Shown one piece after another: positions 1 to 8,270 of a stretch of 64,000 nucleotides of DNA. The translations under genes were made by a program, and so were the position numbers. Position 1 is the stretch's first letter; each line of letters opens with the position of its first letter. This stretch comes from Rubrivivax sp. (GTDB lineage: Bacteria; Pseudomonadota; Gammaproteobacteria; Burkholderiales; Burkholderiaceae_C): NCBI GenBank assembly GCA_027484825.1, contig JAIXSE010000023.1, forward strand, positions 19,150 to 83,149, read 5' to 3'. The notes under the pieces are model-generated. The model worked only from the letters and a program-made list of their open reading frames with translations. It was not told the origin of the DNA and did not search any database.

Positions 1-1
1 G

Positions 2-2401
2 CTGCTCAACGGCCGCCGCATGGCCAACTTCGCCTCGCCGGGCGACGACCAGGGCGTGGACCTGAACAACATCCCCGCCGCCGCCATCGAACGGGTGGAA
101 GTGCTGCTGGACGGCGCCTCCGCGCTCTACGGCACCGACGCCATCGGCGGCGTCGTCAACTTCATCACCCGCAAGGACTTCCAGGGCGTCCAACTGGACG
201 CCTACGGCGGCTTCTCCGGCGAAGGCGGCGCCGGCAAGCGCACCGGCACCGTCTCCGCCGGTTACGGCGACGTGGGCCGCAACGGCTTCAACGTCTTCGG
301 CGTGCTGGACTTCCAGCGCACCGACGCCCTGCGCACCTCGCAGCGCGACTTCATTGCCGACCTGAAGATTCCCGAACGCCTGCCGCATCTGCTCTCCGGC
401 GTGACCTTCCCCGGCAACATCCGCCTGACCAGCGATCAGCGGGACTATCTGCAGTCGGTGAACTTCGCCATCAACGGCAAGCCCATCGTCAACCGCACCA
501 TCAACCTCAGCGCCCCCACCTGCCAGCCGCCGCACACGCTCTATCTGCCCAATGGCATCGGCGGCGAAGACGCCTGCACCTACGACTACATGCGGGACCT
601 GGAGCTCTATCCGAAGACGGAAAAGACCGGCTTCCTCGGCCGCGGTGTCTTCAAGATCAATGACAACCACCAGGCCTTTGTCGAATACGCCTACAGCCGC
701 GCCCGCAGCTGGTACGTCGGCACCAGCAACCGCATCAATGCTCAGTTGGACGTCTCCAAGATCCCGGTCCTGGACGCCACCGGACTGGGCGATGCCCTGC
801 CGGAAGACCGCAGCATCGAGGTCCGCACCCGCATGATCGAAGGCGGCAACCGCGCCAGCCAGCTCACCAGCACCGGCAGCCGGGTGGTGGTCGGCATGAA
901 CGGCACTGTCGCCGGTTGGGACTATGACTGGGGCTACAACCACAGCGTCAACCGCGTGTCCGACCGGGACGTGCAAGGCTACTTCCCGGAAGACCAGACC
1001 CTGCAAGCCTATGCCGACGGTCTGCTGAACCCCTTCGGCCCGTCCAGCGCCGAAGGGCTGGCGCTGCTGAAGTCGCTCAACATCAATGAGGAAGTGCGCC
1101 GCGCCCGAGGCTCGATGGACTCGCTCGATGCCAAGATCACCCGCTCGCTCACCAAGCTGGAGGGGGGCGATCTGGCCGTGGCGCTGGGCGCCGAGTTCCG
1201 CCGCGAGCGCTCCAAGTCGGCCGCCAGCGACCTGCTGATCTCCGACAACATCCTCGGCGACGGCTCCCCGGGCGACGCCCAGTTCACCAACAACTCGCGC
1301 AAGGTCTGGGCGGCCTACGGCGAACTGCTGGCCCCCTTCGCCAAAGGCTGGGAGGCGCAGTTCTCCATCCGCCATGACCGCTACCAGAAGATCGGCGCCA
1401 CGACCAATCCCAAGCTGGGTCTGCGCTGGACGCCCATGCCGGACCTGACCCTGCGCGCCTCCGCGGGCACCGGCTTCCGTGCGCCGTCCATGGACGATCT
1501 GTACCGTCCCACCAAGGTCGCCTTCACCTCCACCCTGCCGGACCCGGTCTGCATGGCCGAGAACGACAACGACCTCAGCTACTGCGCCGACGCCTGGGAG
1601 ACCCACACCTTCTCCAACCCCAAGCTGAAGCCGGAGAAGTCCCGCCAGTTCAGCATCGGGGTGCTGACCGACCCCACGCCCAACCTCAGCGTCGGCGTGG
1701 ACTACTGGAACATCCAGAAGCGCAACCTGATCACCACCCTGGGCGACGACGTGATCCTGTCCAACCTGGACAAGTACGAGCCGCTGGTGCACCGCTACAA
1801 CGAGGACGAGGGCCAGCCCGGCTGCGACTACGACCCGGACGACTCCGCCATCTGCTTCATCGAGCTTCGCAAGGAAAACCGCGGTCGTGAAAAGGCCTCG
1901 GGCCTGGACCTGACCCTGCAAGTGCGCTCCAACCCCACCGAGTGGGGCCGCTTCTCGGCCAAGCTGGTGGGCACCTGGACGCTCAGCTCCAAACGCCAGA
2001 CCGGCGATGGCGACCCCTACATCAGCAACCTGGGCCGCTTTGTCACCGATGGCGTGGTGCAGCGCTGGCGCCACCGGCTCAACCTGGACTGGTCACGCGG
2101 CGACTGGAGCCTGAACCTGGCCAACACCTTCTACAGCGGCTACACCGACCAGAACTCCGCCATCGACACCGACACCGGCACGGTGGTGGCCAAGAACAAG
2201 GTGAAGGCGTATTCGCTGTGGGACCTGTCGGGCGGCTGGGACGCGACCAAGTCGCTGTCCCTGCGGGCGGGCATCAAGAACCTGTTTGACACCGCGCCGC
2301 CATTCTCCAACCAGGCCTACTTCTTCATCTCGGGCTACGACCCCAGCTACACCGACCCGCGCGGCCGCTTCTTCTACATGAGCGGCAGCTACCGGTTCTG
2401 A
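2..2401 (+). CDS. TonB-dependent outer-membrane receptor, 5' end outside window
   Basis: This is the C-terminal ~800 residues of a TonB-dependent receptor. The reading frame is open from the first bases, so the signal peptide, TonB box and start of the plug domain lie upstream. The visible part opens in the plug (LLNGRR, then IPAAAIERVEVLLDGASALYGTDAIGGVVNFIT, the classic plug end) and continues into a beta-barrel ending in the aromatic terminus GSYRF, as expected for an outer-membrane barrel. Mid-barrel residues FRAPSMDDLY match the conserved barrel motif of the family. Such receptors import siderophores, vitamin B12 or glycans using proton-motive force. No ligand-defining partner is visible; the next gene is convergent (stops 20 bp apart). 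The ATG at position 20 is internal and not the start. Confidence 0.93.
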   Translation: MLNGRRMANFASPGDDQGVDLNNIPAAAIERVEVLLDGASALYGTDAIGGVVNFITRKDFQGVQLDAYGGFSGEGGAGKRTGTVSAGYGDVGRNGFNVFGVLDFQRTDALRTSQRDFIADLKIPERLPHLLSGVTFPGNIRLTSDQRDYLQSVNFAINGKPIVNRTINLSAPTCQPPHTLYLPNGIGGEDACTYDYMRDLELYPKTEKTGFLGRGVFKINDNHQAFVEYAYSRARSWYVGTSNRINAQLDVSKIPVLDATGLGDALPEDRSIEVRTRMIEGGNRASQLTSTGSRVVVGMNGTVAGWDYDWGYNHSVNRVSDRDVQGYFPEDQTLQAYADGLLNPFGPSSAEGLALLKSLNINEEVRRARGSMDSLDAKITRSLTKLEGGDLAVALGAEFRRERSKSAASDLLISDNILGDGSPGDAQFTNNSRKVWAAYGELLAPFAKGWEAQFSIRHDRYQKIGATTNPKLGLRWTPMPDLTLRASAGTGFRAPSMDDLYRPTKVAFTSTLPDPVCMAENDNDLSYCADAWETHTFSNPKLKPEKSRQFSIGVLTDPTPNLSVGVDYWNIQKRNLITTLGDDVILSNLDKYEPLVHRYNEDEGQPGCDYDPDDSAICFIELRKENRGREKASGLDLTLQVRSNPTEWGRFSAKLVGTWTLSSKRQTGDGDPYISNLGRFVTDGVVQRWRHRLNLDWSRGDWSLNLANTFYSGYTDQNSAIDTDTGTVVAKNKVKAYSLWDLSGGWDATKSLSLRAGIKNLFDTAPPFSNQAYFFISGYDPSYTDPRGRFFYMSGSYRF

Positions 2402-2421
2402 TCGGGCGAGCCACGGCCGGG

Positions 2422-3813
2422 TCACACCGGCTTGGTGAGGAAGGCCATGGCGCGCGGATCATCGATGTAACTCACGTTGATCCGCAGCCATGGGCAGACC
2501 GCCATATCCGGCGTGAACACCGACCCGGGCGAAAAGCTGACCCCACGCGCCGCCGCCCGCGCGACCAGCTCGGTGGCGTCGTCAATGCCCGGCCAGCGGG
2601 CCCAAAGGAACATGCCGCCGGACGGGCGGCAGAACAGCTGCCAGCCGGCCGTGGTCAGCACCCGGCTGGCCTGCGCCAGTTGGCGGTCCAGTCGGCGCCG
2701 CAGCCGCTCCACCAGCTTGCGGTAGCTGCCGTTCTCCAGCATCACCGCCAGCACCTCCTCCGCAAAACGTGAGGACGTGATGCTGGTGAGCATCTTCAGG
2801 TCGACCAGCCGCTTGATGAGCGCCGGCGCAGCCGCCACAAACCCCACCCGCAGCGAGCACGACAGGCTCTTCGAAAAGCTCCCGATGTAGATGACGCGGT
2901 TGAGCTGGTCCAGTGCCGCCAGGCGCGGTGTGGTGCTGGTCTGGAAGTCGGCATAGATGTCGTCTTCCACGATGTTGAAGTCGTGCCGCTCCGCCAGTTG
3001 CAGGATGCGGTGGGCCGTCGCCACCGAGATGGTGCTGCCGGTCGGGTTCTGGAACACGCCGTTGAGGAAGAAGAGCTTGGGCTGATGGGTCTCGAGCAGG
3101 CGCTCCAGCGCCTCCACATCCGGCCCGCTGGGCGTGCGCGGCACCCCCAGCATGCGGATGCCCTGCAGCTTCAGCAGGCCGAAGAGGTTGTAGTAGCCCG
3201 GGGTCTCCACCAGCACCGTGTCGCCCGGCCGCAGCAGCAGACGCACCAGCAGGTCCAGCGCCTGGCTGGCGCCGCTGGTCAGCAGGAACTGATTGACCGG
3301 GGCCTCGATGTCCATGCTGTAGAGACGCCGGCTGAGCGCCTTGCGCAGGCTGGGACTGCCCAGCGGCGTGCCGTAGTCAAACAGCCCGCTGCGGTCCCGC
3401 CGCACGGTCTGGCGGATGGCGTAGGCCATGTCCTCGCTCTCGCGCCAGCTGTCGGGCAGCCAGCCGCAGCCCAGCTTGACGCTGTCGTTCTGCTCGCGGA
3501 AGAGGTGCCAGAGCTCGTCGGTGACGCTCTCCGCATCCCGCGGGTTGGCCATGCCGGCGGACGGGAAGCGCATGGCGCCGTCCTCGACGTAATACCCCGA
3601 GCCAGGCTGGGAGCGCGCCAGACCGCGAGTGACCAGGCGGTCATAGGCTTCGATGACGGTGTTGCGGCTCACGCCCAGGTTGGTGGCCAGGCTGCGGATG
3701 GACGGCAAGCGGGCGCCCGGGGCGTACACCCGGCGGCCGATATGGGCCTGCAGGCCCTGCTCCACCTGGTCGGCCAGCGGGATGTCGGAGTCGCGTTGGA
3801 TCTGGAGATTCAT
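2422..3813 (-). CDS. MocR-type regulator (GntR HTH fused to class I aminotransferase domain)
   Basis: 463 residues. Residues ~1-75 form a GntR winged helix (ARLPSIRSLATNLGVSRNTV, then GSGYYV). The rest is a fold-type I aminotransferase domain with the PLP-binding lysine in GSFSKSLSCSLRVGF (K315), as in PdxR and GabR. Such proteins sense PLP or amino-acid ligands and activate or repress a divergent gene. I start at the ATG at 3813; the frame extends upstream to 3972, but the extension lacks homology and crosses the regulatory region. The gene is divergent from the MFS exporter at 3942, with repeated GGGTAC half-sites between them. It borders a cycloserine-type gene set. Cycloserine attacks PLP enzymes, so a PLP-bound sensor controlling its export is an attractive inference. 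Confidence 0.9.
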   Translation of the reverse strand: MNLQIQRDSDIPLADQVEQGLQAHIGRRVYAPGARLPSIRSLATNLGVSRNTVIEAYDRLVTRGLARSQPGSGYYVEDGAMRFPSAGMANPRDAESVTDELWHLFREQNDSVKLGCGWLPDSWRESEDMAYAIRQTVRRDRSGLFDYGTPLGSPSLRKALSRRLYSMDIEAPVNQFLLTSGASQALDLLVRLLLRPGDTVLVETPGYYNLFGLLKLQGIRMLGVPRTPSGPDVEALERLLETHQPKLFFLNGVFQNPTGSTISVATAHRILQLAERHDFNIVEDDIYADFQTSTTPRLAALDQLNRVIYIGSFSKSLSCSLRVGFVAAAPALIKRLVDLKMLTSITSSRFAEEVLAVMLENGSYRKLVERLRRRLDRQLAQASRVLTTAGWQLFCRPSGGMFLWARWPGIDDATELVARAAARGVSFSPGSVFTPDMAVCPWLRINVSYIDDPRAMAFLTKPV

Positions 3814-3849
3814 GCTGAGGCTCAGTCGCGGACACTGTTTCGTAAACGG

Positions 3850-3901
3850 ATGGGTACGGAGGGTACAGGATAGGCTGAACTGTGCCTGTGTTTGTACCCA
3901 T
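3850..3901. promoter_or_regulatory. Candidate MocR operator: repeated GGGTAC half-sites
   Basis: The 128-bp gap between the divergent MocR gene and the MFS gene holds GGGTAC at 3852-3857 and again at 3861-3866 (direct repeat, 9-bp period). An inverted copy, GTACCCAT, lies at 3894-3901 and mirrors ATGGGTAC at 3850-3857. MocR/PdxR/GabR proteins are known to bind paired direct repeats plus a more distant inverted site. That this is the operator is inference. No convincing -35/-10 pair was assigned. Confidence 0.5.
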
Positions 3902-3941
3902 GTCCTGGATATCCTGCAATGCAGGCCACCCCGAGGACCCG

Positions 3942-5135
3942 ATGAAGACTCCGAGACAAGCCCACCCGTCATGGCTGGCCGCCGCGCTGTGCGTCATGAC
4001 CACCGGTGTGAATCTGCAGGCGCCGCTGTATGCCGCTTATGCGAGGGCGGACGGCGTCGGCGTCATGGCAACGACCATTGCCTTCTCCTTCTATGTGGCC
4101 GGCGTGCTACCGGTGCTGCTGGCGCTGGGGGGCCTGTCGGACCGCATCGGGCGCAGGCGGGTGATGCTGCTGGCGCTGGCCCTGTCCGCCGTGGGCACGC
4201 TGCTGATGCTGCTGCATCCGCATGTGAGCACGCTGGCGGTGGCGCGGCTGGTGCTGGGAACCGGCACGGCCTTGATGTCGGCCACCGCCACGGCCTACAT
4301 GCTGGAGCTGTTCGGCGCGGCGCGGGCGTCCCGCGCAGCCAACTGGGTGACCGCCAGCACCTCCATCGGATTCGGCCTCGGCCCGGTGCTGACCAGCGTC
4401 TGCCTGATGGTGCAGGAGTCCCTTGCCCCGCCCAGCTTCCTGCTGCATCTGGCGGCCGTGGCCGTGTCTGCCGTGCTGGTCTGGCGGCTGCCGGAGACCG
4501 CGCCGCGCAGCGGCCCGAAAGCGCCGATGCTGCGACTGCCGTATTTCACCGCGGACGGACTGTGGTTTGGCGCGGCCATCCTGCTGTGCTGGGCTACGAC
4601 CGGGCTGGTGATTTCCATCCTGCCGTCGGTGCTGGCGCCGCACGGCTTGTCCCGATACTCCGGGCTGGCGACGATGCTGGCCATCAGCTGCGGCCTGCTG
4701 TTCCAGCCGATGGCCCGGCGGCAGGAGCCGCGTCACGCGGTCCGCATCGGGCTGGTGGTGCTGGTGCCGGCCTATGCGCTGCTGGCCTGGGGCGCGTGGT
4801 CCGGCACCTTGCTGGCGGTGTTGCTGGGCGCACTGGCGGCCAGCAGTGCCTGCTACGGCTTTGTGTACCTGGGGGGACTGGCCGGGACGGCGGAAGCCGC
4901 CGGCACCCAGACCACCCGCGCCAGCGCCGCCTACTTCCTGATGGCCTATGTGGGCTTCAGCCTGCCGGTGATCTTCACCGGGCTGCTGGCGGACCGCTAC
5001 GGCATTGCCACCGCTCTGCTCACCTTCGGACTGGTGCTGGCCGCTGGCGCGCTCGCCCTGCTGAGCCGGCCGGTGCGGGTGGTGGACCTGTCCGACCTGC
5101 CGACGCGCCCGGCCGAGGCCCTGCTCAAGCGTTGA
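3942..5135 (+). CDS. MFS transporter, candidate cycloserine exporter
   Basis: 397 residues with about 12 hydrophobic segments and the MFS loop 2-3 signature GGLSDRIGRRRVM (~residues 55-67). I start at the ATG at 3942, preceded by GAGGA, rather than at the ORF limit 3882, which lies inside the operator region. It belongs to the drug/sugar exporter side of the MFS. The Streptomyces D-cycloserine cluster also contains an MFS gene thought to give export and self-resistance. Here the gene is divergent from a MocR regulator and convergent with the DcsG-like ligase, the stops being only 8 bp apart, which ties it to the cluster. The substrate is inferred from context only. Confidence 0.85.
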   Translation: MKTPRQAHPSWLAAALCVMTTGVNLQAPLYAAYARADGVGVMATTIAFSFYVAGVLPVLLALGGLSDRIGRRRVMLLALALSAVGTLLMLLHPHVSTLAVARLVLGTGTALMSATATAYMLELFGAARASRAANWVTASTSIGFGLGPVLTSVCLMVQESLAPPSFLLHLAAVAVSAVLVWRLPETAPRSGPKAPMLRLPYFTADGLWFGAAILLCWATTGLVISILPSVLAPHGLSRYSGLATMLAISCGLLFQPMARRQEPRHAVRIGLVVLVPAYALLAWGAWSGTLLAVLLGALAASSACYGFVYLGGLAGTAEAAGTQTTRASAAYFLMAYVGFSLPVIFTGLLADRYGIATALLTFGLVLAAGALALLSRPVRVVDLSDLPTRPAEALLKR

Positions 5136-5143
5136 CCGTGGAC

Positions 5144-6052
5144 TCAGGCGCCCACACGACGAGCGATCGCCTGCGCAAAGCGCAGCGCACTCCCGTCGGA
5201 GAACGGCAGGTTCAGCGACGGCTCGCACAGCTCGAGTTCCAGCACCCGGGGCTGGCCCTGCTGATCCCGGATCAGGTCCACGCGGGCGTAGAGCAGCGGC
5301 GCCTGCAATTGCAGATGACGGGCCGCAGCCGCCAGTGCCTGCCCGGCGACCGCCTGCTCCTGGGCATCGGCCTGGCGGGCCTGGCGCAGGTCCTGCGTCG
5401 GCACATGCACCGTGCCGTCGGCCATCAGCATGGCGCTCTTGCGGATGGCATGGCTGTAGTGGCCGTCGAAGAAGGCCAGATTGGTTTCGCCGTCCCGGTC
5501 GATAGCGCTGAGGTAGGGCTGCAGCATCACATGGCAGCCCCGCTGCTGAAGCCGGACGATGTAGCGATGGGCCTGGTGCGCCGCCGACCGCGGAAAGCGC
5601 TGCACGTCCCGGGAATAGGCGCCGACGGTCGGCTTGATGACGAATTCCCCGGACTGCGGATGCCCGGCCATGAAGGCCTGCAGCGCTGCCTGCGACGCCT
5701 GCTCGGGCAGGTCAGGTGCCAGGAACTCGGTCGGCACGACCGGCACGCCATGCCGGGAGAGATCCGCCAGATACCGCTTGTCCAGCGACCAGCGGGAGAC
5801 CTCTGGCGGATTGAAGAGCCGCGTGCGCTGCGCCACCCGGTCGCACCAGGCCAGAAACGCCGGCAGGTCCTCCACGTAGTTCCAGGGGGACCGCAGCACC
5901 GCCGCATCAAAGTGCCCCCATGACACCTGCGGATCTTCCCAATCACAGACCTGCGCCTGCAGACCCACCGTCTGACAGGCCTTGAGCAGCAGCGGCATGT
6001 CGACGTCGATCGGCAGGCTGCCACGACTGGTGACCAAAGCGAGAGTTTTCAT
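5144..6052 (-). CDS. dcsG: ATP-grasp ligase, DcsG-like (O-ureidoserine cyclo-ligase family)
   Basis: 302 residues, last gene of the minus-strand cluster. The sequence fits the ATP-grasp family containing DcsG, which cyclises O-ureido-D-serine to D-cycloserine with ATP. Seen are an N-terminal pre-ATP-grasp segment (MKTLALVTSRG, then AVLRSPWNYVEDLPAFLAWCDRV), FNPPEVSRWSLDKRYL, the ATP-binding lysine in FVIKPTVGAYSRD (K140), and C-terminal metal ligands in YARVDL and LELELCEPSL (~D259, E272-E277). I start at the ATG at 6052; a TTG 12 bp upstream is also possible. An 81-bp gap with a hairpin separates it from the SDR gene. The family also holds uncharacterised ligases, so the cyclo-ligase call rests on the co-located dcsA/B/D/E homologues. 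Confidence 0.82.
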   Translation of the reverse strand: MKTLALVTSRGSLPIDVDMPLLLKACQTVGLQAQVCDWEDPQVSWGHFDAAVLRSPWNYVEDLPAFLAWCDRVAQRTRLFNPPEVSRWSLDKRYLADLSRHGVPVVPTEFLAPDLPEQASQAALQAFMAGHPQSGEFVIKPTVGAYSRDVQRFPRSAAHQAHRYIVRLQQRGCHVMLQPYLSAIDRDGETNLAFFDGHYSHAIRKSAMLMADGTVHVPTQDLRQARQADAQEQAVAGQALAAAARHLQLQAPLLYARVDLIRDQQGQPRVLELELCEPSLNLPFSDGSALRFAQAIARRVGA

Positions 6053-6079
6053 GATGTTTGGCAATGAACGTGAATGTGA

Positions 6080-6097
6080 AAGGGCCGAACGGCCCTT
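6080..6097. other. Intercistronic hairpin between SDR and dcsG-like gene
   Basis: AAGGGCC (6080-6086) and GGCCCTT (6091-6097) form a perfect 7-bp stem with a 4-base loop in the gap before the ATP-grasp gene. No T-run follows on the minus strand, so it looks more like an mRNA processing or attenuation element than a full terminator. Confidence 0.4.
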
Positions 6098-6133
6098 GAG
6101 CGAGGAGGCCGTTGGGCCGTGGGCGCCGCAGCT

Positions 6134-7003
6134 TCACCATGGAATCTGGCGGCCCATGTGCACGTACTGGCCGGTCGGTCCCTCCTCGCCCAGCAAGGCC
6201 ATGCGCACACTGGTCCATGCGCCCTGCCGCGGCTCCAGTTCTCCGGCACCATCGTTCATGGCGGTCTTGGTGTAGCCGGGGTGCACGGCGTTGACCTTGA
6301 TGGCGGTCTCCCGCAGCTCATAGGCCAGGTGCACCGTCCAGGCATTGAGCGCGCTTTTGGAGGCGCTGTAGGCCGGCAGCGACTTGAACATGTCGCTGTA
6401 GGCATAGGACGCCGGATCGCTGTGGGTGCCCATGGACGCCAGCAGGCTCGAGACGTTGACGATGCGCGCGGCCGGGGCACGTCTGAGCAGCGGCAGCATG
6501 GCCTGGGTGACGGCCACCACGCCGAAGAGATTGGTGGCGAAGGTCTGGTGCCACAGCGACAGCGGCTGCTGGGACGGGGAACGACCATAAGGCTCGACGC
6601 GGATGGCGGCGTTGTTGATGAGGATGTCCAGGCGACCGTGGCGCTGCTCGATCCCATCGGCCGCCGCCTGGATGCTGCGCGGGTCGGTCACGTCGATCAC
6701 CACCGCCTCGACCGCCAGTCCTTCGCTGGCCAGCTGCCGGGCGGCTTCGGTCGTGGCTTCCGCGCTGCGACCGCTCAGCAGGACCTGGATGCCAGCCTCG
6801 GCCAGTTGCCGGCAGATCTCCAGGCCAATGCCTCGATTGCCTCCCGTCACGAGCGCTACGCGGCCACGGGCAGTCCCGTCCGAGATCCCTGCAAACGCAA
6901 GTGACGTGCCTTCAGCACCCAGGGGCTGTGCACCGGCCACGCTGGACGGCGGCATGACGTCGATCGTGTCTTGAAGACGCTGGGGAACACTCTGTGCAGA
7001 CAT
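6134..7003 (-). CDS. Short-chain dehydrogenase/reductase within the cycloserine-type operon
   Basis: 289 residues of classical SDR type. The Rossmann motif TGGNRGIG is at residues 53-60, with NNAA, the catalytic serine in NVSS and the YSASK active-site motif further on. The C-terminus resembles the carbonyl-reductase-like branch (NAVHPGYTKTAMN). An N-terminal extension of ~45 residues precedes the Rossmann fold. The ATG at 7003 has GAGGG just upstream and lies 9 bp after the dcsE-like stop, so co-transcription is almost certain. To my knowledge the Streptomyces D-cycloserine cluster has no SDR, so this enzyme may tailor the product, prepare a precursor or detoxify. Its substrate cannot be read from the sequence. 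Confidence 0.9.
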   Translation of the reverse strand: MSAQSVPQRLQDTIDVMPPSSVAGAQPLGAEGTSLAFAGISDGTARGRVALVTGGNRGIGLEICRQLAEAGIQVLLSGRSAEATTEAARQLASEGLAVEAVVIDVTDPRSIQAAADGIEQRHGRLDILINNAAIRVEPYGRSPSQQPLSLWHQTFATNLFGVVAVTQAMLPLLRRAPAARIVNVSSLLASMGTHSDPASYAYSDMFKSLPAYSASKSALNAWTVHLAYELRETAIKVNAVHPGYTKTAMNDGAGELEPRQGAWTSVRMALLGEEGPTGQYVHMGRQIPW

Positions 7004-7012
7004 GGCGAGCCC

Positions 7013-8224
7013 TCAAACAGCGGTCAGGGTGGAGGAAGCCTGCGGGGCACGGAGCCGCTCGGCAGGATGAGGAAGCCCCGACGGATCGCTCCCCACCAGC
7101 CGACCACTGTCGATGCCGGACAGGAAGGCCGCGATCGGCGGCCCGAACTGCGCCAGGTCAGCGAGGAACGCATCGTGGCCCGCGAGCGAACTCACTTCCC
7201 GATAGCTCACCCCCACCCCGCCCGCCTGCAGGCCCTGCGCAATCTGCCGCTGCTGCGACACCGGGAACAGGAAGTCGCTGTCTACGCCCATGACCAGCGC
7301 GCTGTCCAGTTGCAGGTGCCGCAGTGCGGCGTCCGCATCTCCCTGCGCCTCATCCCCCAGATCGAACCCATCCATCGCCCGGCTCAGCGCTAGGTAGGCG
7401 TTGGGGTCGAAAGCCCGCACGAAGCGCTGCGCATGGCAGGCCAGGTAGCCCTCCACCGCGAAGCCCATCGCAGGCGCGCCGGCGGCAGCGGCGAGGGCCG
7501 GATCGAGCCGCTGCCGACCGAAGCGCTGGGTCCAGTCCTGCGTGGACCGGTAGCTGAGCAGCCCCAGCTTGCGGGCCGCCACCATGCCGCTGAGCGGCCT
7601 ATCGGCGGCCTCATAACAGCCTTGCTGCCACAGCGGATCCGACTGGATCAGCTCCCGCTGCAAGGCTCTGAGCGCGATGGCAAACGGCTCGGCGTGGACC
7701 GCGCCGGAGAGATTGATCATGTGCCGCGTCAGCCCCGGATGCCGCGCGACCAGGGACAGTGCCGTCATGCCGCCCATCGACGCGCCGACCACCACGGCCA
7801 GTTGCTCGATGCCCAGCGACCGCACGACATGGGCGGCCGCATCGGCCAGGTCTTCCAGCGACAAGGGCGGGAAGTCCGGCCCGTAGCGCCGGCCGGTGGC
7901 CGGGTGGACGGACGCAGGACCGGTCGAGCCCTTGCAGCTGCCCAGCGCATTGACGCACACCACAAACCACCGATCGGTATCCACCGGCTTGCCGGGCCCG
8001 ACCATGCCGTCCCACCAGCCGGGCGCGGGATGGTGCTCATGGGCGCAGACATGGGCGTCGGGGGACAGGCCGGTGAGGATCAGCACGGCATTGCTGCGTG
8101 CAGCATTGAGACGCCCCACCGTCTCGTAGGCCATGCGGGCGCCGGTCAGTGAGCCGCCGCGCTTGAGCTTGAATCCGTCGGGAAGCGCCACGAAGCGAGT
8201 GGCGGGCGGTATGAATTCCATCAT
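7013..8224 (-). CDS. dcsE: MetX-family O-acetyltransferase, DcsE-like (L-serine O-acetylation likely)
   Basis: 403 residues, alpha/beta-hydrolase fold of the homoserine O-acetyltransferase family. The nucleophile elbow is GASMGGM (Ser149), the oxyanion-region motif is NALGSCKGSTGP, and the acid and base lie in VMGVDSDFLFP and LAGHDAFLAD. Family members acetylate homoserine (MetX) or serine (DcsE and relatives) with acetyl-CoA. Sequence alone does not settle this, but the next upstream gene is a cysteine-synthase-like enzyme that would use O-acetyl-L-serine, favouring the DcsE role. The start is the ATG pair at 8224/8221 with GGAG upstream. It sits 46 bp after the dcsD-like stop. Confidence 0.85.
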   Translation of the reverse strand: MMEFIPPATRFVALPDGFKLKRGGSLTGARMAYETVGRLNAARSNAVLILTGLSPDAHVCAHEHHPAPGWWDGMVGPGKPVDTDRWFVVCVNALGSCKGSTGPASVHPATGRRYGPDFPPLSLEDLADAAAHVVRSLGIEQLAVVVGASMGGMTALSLVARHPGLTRHMINLSGAVHAEPFAIALRALQRELIQSDPLWQQGCYEAADRPLSGMVAARKLGLLSYRSTQDWTQRFGRQRLDPALAAAAGAPAMGFAVEGYLACHAQRFVRAFDPNAYLALSRAMDGFDLGDEAQGDADAALRHLQLDSALVMGVDSDFLFPVSQQRQIAQGLQAGGVGVSYREVSSLAGHDAFLADLAQFGPPIAAFLSGIDSGRLVGSDPSGLPHPAERLRAPQASSTLTAV

Positions 8225-8270
8225 GGACAACTCCTGGATGCTGAGGTCTGCAGGACAGGCGATCTGCCGG

